Shown here one piece after another: positions 27,399 through 32,759 of a stretch of 32,759 bases of DNA. Source of the DNA: Bremia lactucae. Its lineage: Eukaryota > Oomycota > Peronosporomycetes > Peronosporales > Peronosporaceae. A model generated the notes under the pieces. It saw nothing but the letters and a program-made list of their open reading frames with translations, ran no database searches and was not told the DNA's origin. Made by a program: the position numbers and the translations under genes. The DNA lies in contig NC_090617.1 of NCBI RefSeq assembly GCF_004359215.1, forward strand, positions 4,325,138 to 4,357,896. The letters run 5' to 3'. Numbering within the stretch: the stretch's first letter is position 1; every line of letters begins with the position of its first letter.

Positions 27399-28143
27399 CT
27401 ACATACTCGACATCGGCGCTGGCGTGCGGCATTCAGCCGCGCGATGCCCTAGCTTTTGGCAGCGAAAGCAAACCATTTGATGCCCGATGCGAGTGCCACC
27501 TTTAATAAACGCACGTCTCCCGACGACTCAATGGCGTCGATCTCTATCGGTTCCGGACTAGAGGGCCGGGCGACGGTGACAACCAATGGCTTGGTATAAG
27601 CCTTGGTAACCCTTAGGTCCTATCAGAGGGCAATGGTTAAGACCTCCTCCAATTTGGCAGGCTCCGCACGCTCAAGCGATAAGCGGGTCTGCCATCACGC
27701 ATGCCGTCCATATAGACACTCACTTGTGTGTACATGTCTATGGGATGTATGGCTATCCACGATGCCAGATGACAAGCCATCTGCACGTAGTCGCGCATCG
27801 CCATTCTACCTTGTTGCATGGACAGGAATTTTGAGCGCACCATTTTACCCTGTTGCATGGACAGGAATCTTGAGCGCACCATTTTACCCTGTTGCAATCT
27901 TGAGCGCACCATTTTACCCTGTTCCATGGACAGGAATCTTGAGCGCACCATTTTACCCTGTTGCACCGACAGGAATCTTAAGCGCACCAGTTTACCCTGT
28001 TGCATTGACAGAGATCTTAAGCGCACCATTTTCTCCTCCTGCCGTGGCTCGAAGGCAAGTCGAATGTCACCCGGATGGCTTCCACGGTGGAGAACGCGTG
28101 CATGTCCACGACGAGCGTTCCAAGGGTTGTCAGTCAAATCCAC
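27399..28143 (-). pseudogene. gag: Gag with internal repeats and intact zinc knuckle (E7)
   Basis: Frame 28143-27637 (168 codons, the longest sense frame in the window) contains six copies of a 13-residue unit (KMVRSRFLSMQQG) and then AMRDYVQMACHLASWIAIHP and DMYTQVSVYMDGMRDG, which is the retrotransposon-Gag domain. After a shift, VTKAYTKPLVVTVARP and IEIDAIESSGD lead to CFRCQKLGHRAAEC (27429-27470), a complete CCHC knuckle, and to a TAG at 27399-27401. The N-terminal part upstream of about 28140 is missing. Gag would form the particle and bind RNA. Confidence 0.85.
27802..28026 (-). repeat. 39-bp in-frame minisatellite inside Gag (E7)
   Basis: Units at 27802-27840, 27841-27879, 27880-27909 (30 bp, 9 deleted), 27910-27948, 27949-27987 and 27988-28026. 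They share cattttaccctgttgcatgg, caggaatcttgagcgcac and close variants. On the minus strand each is 13 codons (10 in the short one), so the frame is never shifted. Confidence 0.95.
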
Positions 28144-28261
28144 TACACTTCTCTCAACAACTCAGAGGTAGATATTTAGGATGTGTAGCTGCACCTTATC
28201 CAATTATAATTTGGTGTGGCAACACCAAAGAGGGCTCTTTAGACGATTTTTGAGAAAAATA

Positions 28262-28514
28262 CGTTAGATTTGCGATGCGGTAGAATTTCTCATACCATAA
28301 AAATAAATTATGTAATCATCAATGCATAGCTTCGTTTAATTACAACAAACAAAATGATGGTGTGGCGATATGTGTGACGTACACAGATGCACCACATACA
28401 CAAGGGCGGGTCACTATGTGAACCTCACCGGATTGGCAAGTCAACTCATATCATGTGAACTATTGACCTCGCCGTAGAGTGCACTTAACGGGCGTGTATT
28501 AAAGACAGTTATCA
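28262..28514 (-). repeat. Partial LTR family 4 (E7, reverse)
   Basis: Read in reverse, acacgcccgttaagtgcact and atccggtgaggttcacatag match 16820-16910. The LTR start would be at 28514. Its 3' part and the expected PBS are missing; the junction with Gag lies between 28262 and 28143. Confidence 0.55.
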
Positions 28515-29632
28515 TCCCGTTTCACCACCCCATTAAAACCATTTCATGTTATAGTTAACATTGCCAATGGGAGGAACGACAGCAAGCCGTCCGCGACCCG
28601 CCGCTACAGTACTCTCATACACTCCTTAAGCGACGAGTGTGTGCGCAAACTAGGGTGACATCATCCTCATTCCACATAGAAGGGGCAGAGCTTATGTATG
28701 CAAATATACCCACACAACCCAACCCAAAGCGTACGCACCGTATGATACGCCGATGCCGCCAAATGTCACGGTTGCAACACCAACAGCTACTGCTGATGTC
28801 GCGCTGCCAACTGAACACAATGATCTAACCCACGTAAAAGAATGAAAATGTAGATTTATCGCTGACTTTTGACTGCAATGAGATGACAACACTACCCTCA
28901 CCACAAAGAGGTGATCTTCAATTCACCCATTGCTCTACACGTGGAGACGCCTAACGTTGCGAAGGAATTCTTGCCTGCTATCAACGAGGCAACTGTCTCT
29001 TAGTCTTTTTCAAACAGCGCAGCAACTATAGATGTGAGCACTGCCCGTAGATGTGCAATTGCTTCTTAAATGAATATAAAAACATCTGCCGTCCAGACTA
29101 TCCATATAAGAGTGAGACGCAGAAGTGCCTTAGCATAAAGATCAACCGATGGCACATGATGGTGTCCAGTTGGTGTCACAAGCATGCCGTATTTAAGGCG
29201 GCTATGTGACTGGTGGTGCCTCGTTTGGATGGTGCATCGCTCCAAAGCGCGCCACTATAGACGTCATTTATATTATGGCGTCTGCCACTCGTGAAATGTT
29301 CAAGGGAAATCACTCGACCATATTTACCGATCCTGCCGTTTTACGCTCGAATGAAACAGCAGGCCAACACGTAGCATAATTCATGCGTGATTATTGTACA
29401 TTCACAATATGGCACAACAACGGTCGCAGCGAACCAACTTTGCTGTTTAGCGTATGAGGATAGTCATGAGTGGTACTGCCCCCTGCTTCTCATCAACACG
29501 TTACTAAAGCTCTTTTAAATAGAACTAGTGGACGGGCTCCAACAGGGTGTCAGCTTATGACCATTTCTTAAGAGTCAATATTCTGAGGTTTTCTCTCCCT
29601 AGGCCAAGGATCTGAAGCTTATGCTTTTTTAA
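28515..29632. other. Unassigned decayed sequence
   Basis: A plus-strand frame near 28740-28840 reads PYDTPMPPNVTVATPTATAD and near 29200-29380 KAAM/GGYVTGGASFGW and FKGNHSTIFTDPAVLRSNET; they look like coding remnants but I cannot assign them. Open minus frames here (28615-28904) are probably shadows. Confidence 0.3.
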
Positions 29633-29860
29633 AGCGGTAGGTTAGCGACCTTCAAACAAGGAGACGTTGGTTCCCAGCCGCATCCCTCAATGTAGGTGGC
29701 GTCCAATAGGTGTAGAGGTTACACCTACCTACTCGTGGTAGCCTATCCTGCTTCTGTTTAGGCGAGCAGAGCGCTTCTAAACGAGGATTCGGTGGTTTTG
29801 TAAGTCAAGTTTCGAATTGACTTCGAATCTCTACTATGCTCACTCGAATGATCACCTGGG
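29633..29860 (+). repeat. Reverse relative of the E7 linker
   Basis: agcggtaggttagcgaccttcaaacaaggagacg... on the plus strand aligns with the minus strand of 26052-25960 (agcggtgggcaaccaacctt, ccaacaaggaagcgttgatt). Later similarity is weaker (gtcaagt....gactt/cgaatctctac). So a second piece of the E7 lineage lies here in the opposite orientation. A perfect taggtgta/tacaccta hairpin is at 29714-29734. Confidence 0.55.
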
Positions 29861-29949
29861 TTACGAGCGATTTAAGCTTCAGCTGGATCTTTCAGAGCAG
29901 CTGATTTTGAGGGATTAGCGTCAAGAGCGCAGACCTCGTCGCTCTCCGA

Positions 29950-30335
29950 GTCTCTTTCAAAGTGAGACTTGTTGGTCGGCTGGATTTACTAATCTTGACG
30001 TCACCCCAAAGCGAACGACGCTTGACTCACGGTCAGCGATACCATCAGTCTCCCTAGATGAATTAGAGTGTGTCATTCTTCGTGGATCCCCATATCGATC
30101 CATACTTTAGACGACCCACGTTAAATAAATATGCGTCTTCATAAATGGAGGGACAGTGAGCCTAGTAATAAGGTCTTCAACCTCCTCGAGCCACCGTCAA
30201 TGGCCCCATGAAATGCGGCAGCTCGCTCATCCATAAAGCGTTGAGCCTCACAAACGCTATTAGTATCCAGCTCGCATATGACAACCCCAAAGGTCGGTCA
30301 TATGATGTAGTTGCCAATAACGAGACGTCGTTATC
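29950..30335 (-). pseudogene. Unidentified minus-strand coding remnant
   Basis: Minus strand reads FGVVICELDTNSVCEAQRFM, DERAAAFHGAIDGGSRRLED and LITRLTVPPFMKTHIY, then breaks. It follows the E8 RT but is not the RNase H expected there. It may be an N-terminal Gag piece of another element. Not recognised. Confidence 0.3.
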
Positions 30336-31275
30336 GTCAAGAAGCACAGGTATTTCTTGCTGTGACTCTGCACTTATACCGACAGGTGTCTTGACAACTG
30401 GTATAAGGGCAGGGTTCATCCAGCACCTATCCGCATCCTTTTTAAAAAAGTTTAGTAATAGCCGATCCGTATCAGCATAATTTCGCTGCACTTGTGCAAC
30501 TAGGTTGGCTAGGCCCAGCCACTTAGGCAAACTCTTTTTGCTTACGAACCGGCCAATGAACAATGGCTTTTACCTTAGTGAGATTTTATCTGATGCCACG
30601 CTTCCCAATGAAGAATTCTAGAAAGGAGATCTCTTCTGCACCGAAGATGCATTACAAGCGTTGGCATACAAATTATTTGTGCATATGCACTCGAAAACTG
30701 CTCGCAATGATGCATGAGGTATTATACGTCCGACTGACCCCGCTCCGCACGACTATGGACAAAATGTCCTCAATTAAGTCTGTGCATAACCTCGATCTGG
30801 ACAGAACAGTTGCGTCACAAGACGTCGGTCGTTACAAAGTCATTAGGGCATTACCAGCCACCTGAAGCATATCGCTTGGGGTAGTTACAGATGTGATCGG
30901 GATATCACTAGCTCGCATGAGCAGCAACTAAAAGCATCGACTAGTTTGAGCGCATGTACATCAAACACCCTACTATACTGTTCTACGTACATCCATTCTA
31001 CAAATTAGTGTTTCGCTAATATAGTAGAAGCATTAAGCTTTATTCAAGCATGCACATTACCATTTAGCTTTCTAACACCAAACGTCAGTGTCGAATGGGG
31101 AGACTCGCTCTCACGTACCATTCCAACCTCGTGCTTAGCACAGAAAACATTGTCACTGACGTCACGCCGCTCCTTTGGTAGTGGCCACTATCTTAACACA
31201 GTGATTGGTTTCATAAACCAAGTCAATTTCATGACGTGGACCTCTATCTGGAGGTGAAACAGACGATTTATTTAT
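30336..31275 (-). pseudogene. pol: E8: reverse transcriptase of the E2 family
   Basis: Minus strand from 31275: PPDRGPRHEIDLVYETNHCV, MVRESESPHSTLTFGVRKLN, a KLNAST piece, the MRASDIPIT segment seen in E2 RT, an active-site region where YFDD has become LIED (about 30765-30780), AEEISFLEFFIGKRGIR, VRKQK/KSLPKWLGLANLV and NYADTDRLLLNFFKKDADRC. All the pieces are colinear with E2 RT. The active site and the frame are destroyed. Confidence 0.8.
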
Positions 31276-31285
31276 GACAAACTAC

Positions 31286-32063
31286 GTCTTGAAAATGTAT
31301 GGCCCGCTGCTAAGCGATCGGGAAAGAACCTGTCGGTCGCTAGTACTTGTTCACGAGGCAGTGATCGCTACTTCACGACAATATTTCGAACCTAGTTTCA
31401 GGTCGATCTCGTGTCGAGTGCCTTTATCCTTAGGTTTTCGCACTGTATGGATTTAGGGATGCATCCTTGAATTCGATCAATTCCTTGTATAAATTTTGTC
31501 TTCAGAGCCTCCCAGGAATCAGACGTCAGACTGTCTATCCGAATTTTCTCATTTAGGACACTTCCGACCATCGATGAGCTGCTGGAAACCCGTTCACTCT
31601 CAGGTACTAGTATTGCCAACCGAATATCGGCCACGTAGTTGTCATATATGACAAGTACGCAGCACTGCTTGATTTTGGCACTACGCAGATCACGCAAGAA
31701 CCGTTTCGGTTCTAGCGTTGGCAATCGAGTTATCTCCGAAGTTGACTTCGGAGCCGCTAATAGATCAAGTGTAGAAGCGCTTACACTTAATCCATTGTTT
31801 ACTAAGACATTGATTGTCTCAGTTTCTTCTTTGGAACTAATTTCCAAAGGTACCTGGAAACCTTTGACCACAGGTTTCCTGGGACTTCTTCCCACAGAAA
31901 TTATTTCGGGAGTATCCTCCCCAATTGCATCTAGCTGTGGTTACACTATCACAGCGAGATCCTCTACGATTGACTCTCCACACCATGTAGGACTTTCGCA
32001 CTGTCTCTTATAGACGTGCGTTTCAACTTTTCTTGGATGTTGATTTTCAAACAAGCATCCTAT
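31286..32063 (-). pseudogene. pol: E9: protease-RT linker and start of RT (E3 family)
   Basis: The frame 31895-31398 (165 codons) reads GRSPRKPVVKGFQVPLEISS, KEETETINVLVNNGLSVSAS, TLDLLAAPKSTSEITRLPTL and LKTKFIQGIDRI. It is the best preserved linker of the E3 family and shows what 12950-13340 once encoded. It continues with GTRHEIDLKLGSKYC (about 31400) and PLPREQ/RLAAGHT-like pieces to 31290, where it meets E8, which starts the same RT motif again. Confidence 0.75.
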
Positions 32064-32215
32064 ACCTCTGTGTGACAATTCATTACAGTGTAAAATTAGA
32101 TTTCGAAGGCTGTGCACACGCAGCGTCGAAGGTCCACCATTGTTACGTGGACATAAATACCGACGGCTGTGCACAAGCAGGCAGTGTCGAAGTTCGACCA
32201 TTCGAATAAGCTGAG
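32064..32215 (+). other. Small inverted segment inside E9
   Basis: While flanking E9 sequence matches E3 on the minus strand, this 152-bp piece (gtgtgacaattcattacagt... to ...cgaataagctgag) matches E3 12614-12769 on the plus strand. E3's orientation keeps a continuous frame (EVRPLE..EWYEAR), so E9 is the rearranged copy. A 24-bp piece present in E3 (12590-12613) is absent next to one join. Confidence 0.85.
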
Positions 32216-32759
32216 TTCCAGAAGCGAGGCTATCGCACTCCTTCGTAGGACAGCCACGCGCTTGTGGACGCTCCAAGACGTTCACCAGATGGTCATCTAA
32301 TGAGCGATAGGCAGGCATCGTCACGGCTTGATGCTGTCAATTAATTCATGGCTCGTAATTTCTGAGCCATGGTAATTTTAGGAAGACATCAAAACTGTCA
32401 TTAAATCCAGAACGATGAAATTTCCATTGTACAGTTTACCCTTTAACGTGTATTGGATGCCAACTGCGCGTTTCTTAATTGTCACAGATGCGTCTGTTGC
32501 TAGACGCACTGTCATCCCGTTAGAGGTATATCGCGCTCAATAAATTTGGGCCTGCAATCTTCTAGCTATTAGCGTCTCATAAAATTTGTTGACCATAATC
32601 GTCTAGGCACTTTAGTGACAATTTATTTGACACTTTTGTTTTCAGGATGATGAGGTTAATCTCATCCCCTAGGGCAGTTACACACAAAGTTTTTGCGTGA
32701 GGAGCAACTTTTGTCAAAAGGCTTCCAAATTATTTTGACGTTGCTGGATCAGTAGGGCG
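32216..32759 (-). pseudogene. pol: E9: protease and following linker (E3 family), runs off window
   Basis: Minus strand: ALGDEINLIILKTKVSNKLS, LKCLDDYGQQIL at the active site (32592-32605; D-[DY]-G replaces L-V-D-S-G-A), a stop, MTVRLATDASVTIKKRAVGI, then ERPQARGCPTKECDSLASGT as in E3 (12530-12600). Colinear with E3. Decayed at the active site and by several shifts. The 5' part is beyond the window. Confidence 0.72.

Larger units (their letters stand above)
25748..28514 (-). mobile_element. E7: decayed Gypsy element on the minus strand
   Basis: From right to left: partial LTR family 4 (28514-28262), Gag with an internal minisatellite, intact zinc knuckle, protease, a linker with a second minisatellite, and an unrecognised frame. 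Protein wording (FRCQKLGHRAAEC, SYAFDCILGMPWL) differs from E2 and E3, so it is a third Gypsy lineage. RT and integrase are not found. Confidence 0.75.

Noticed and set aside
27802..28026. Possible CRISPR array
   Set aside because: Units are contiguous without spacers and translate in frame into Gag.
27603..28253. 216-codon plus-strand open frame
   Set aside because: Antisense of the repeat-bearing Gag of E7; low-complexity product (repeats of YPVAWTGILSAPF type) with no protein character.
1..32759. tRNA, rRNA or bacterial-type operon signals
   Set aside because: None could be seen. The window shows eukaryotic LTR elements only, so ribosome-binding sites and terminators of the bacterial kind do not apply.

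Overview
The window holds no intact host gene that I can recognise. It is a graveyard of decayed LTR retrotransposons of the Ty3/Gypsy (chromovirus-like) type, nested and fused together, broken by stops and frameshifts about every 30-80 codons, with one 553-bp N gap (20618-21170). A CCHC-type Gag, retropepsin, YFDD reverse transcriptase, RNase H, HHCC/DDE integrase, GPY/F motif and a terminal chromodomain, in TE-saturated DNA of roughly even GC, fit an oomycete genome (Phytophthora or downy-mildew type). The assignment to oomycetes is inference from how familiar these proteins look, not a search result.

Layout. E1 (1-3410, +) is the 3' half of an element: RNase H tail, integrase, chromodomain, an antisense frame, and a TG..CA LTR at 2961-3410. 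It abuts the last 20 bp of the 5' LTR of E2 (3411-9587, +), which runs from PBS to a 3' LTR (9103-9587) and carries a long antisense ORF downstream of pol. Then come a fragment of another LTR holding a reverse solo LTR with a 5-bp target duplication (9721-10162), and E3 (10329-15412, +) with its own LTR, Gag, protease, RT and integrase, in which 0.8 kb has been inverted in place. Two E2-family LTR copies (to 16202) lead into E4 Gag (16263-16800), which is cut by E5 (16807 to about 19650, +). A further 5' LTR with PBS lies at 20218-20535, before the N gap. E6 (21171-24952, +) has a 1.65-kb in-place inversion between RNase H and chromodomain and ends in two head-to-tail LTRs. E7 (about 25750-28514) is on the minus strand and has two minisatellites inside its coding region. 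Minus-strand E8 (RT) and E9 (protease and linker) close the window.

Points that stand out: (1) antisense reading frames between pol and the 3' LTR in E1, E2 and E6, the E2 and E6 proteins being recognisably related; (2) three separate in-place inversions in three elements; (3) a bulged 12-bp hairpin near the 3' end of two different LTR families in which all four sequence differences are compensatory; (4) tandem duplications inside gag and pol, several with codon-multiple periods. The coding frames are dead, so the genes do not work together now. They record successive waves of insertion, nesting, inversion and duplication.
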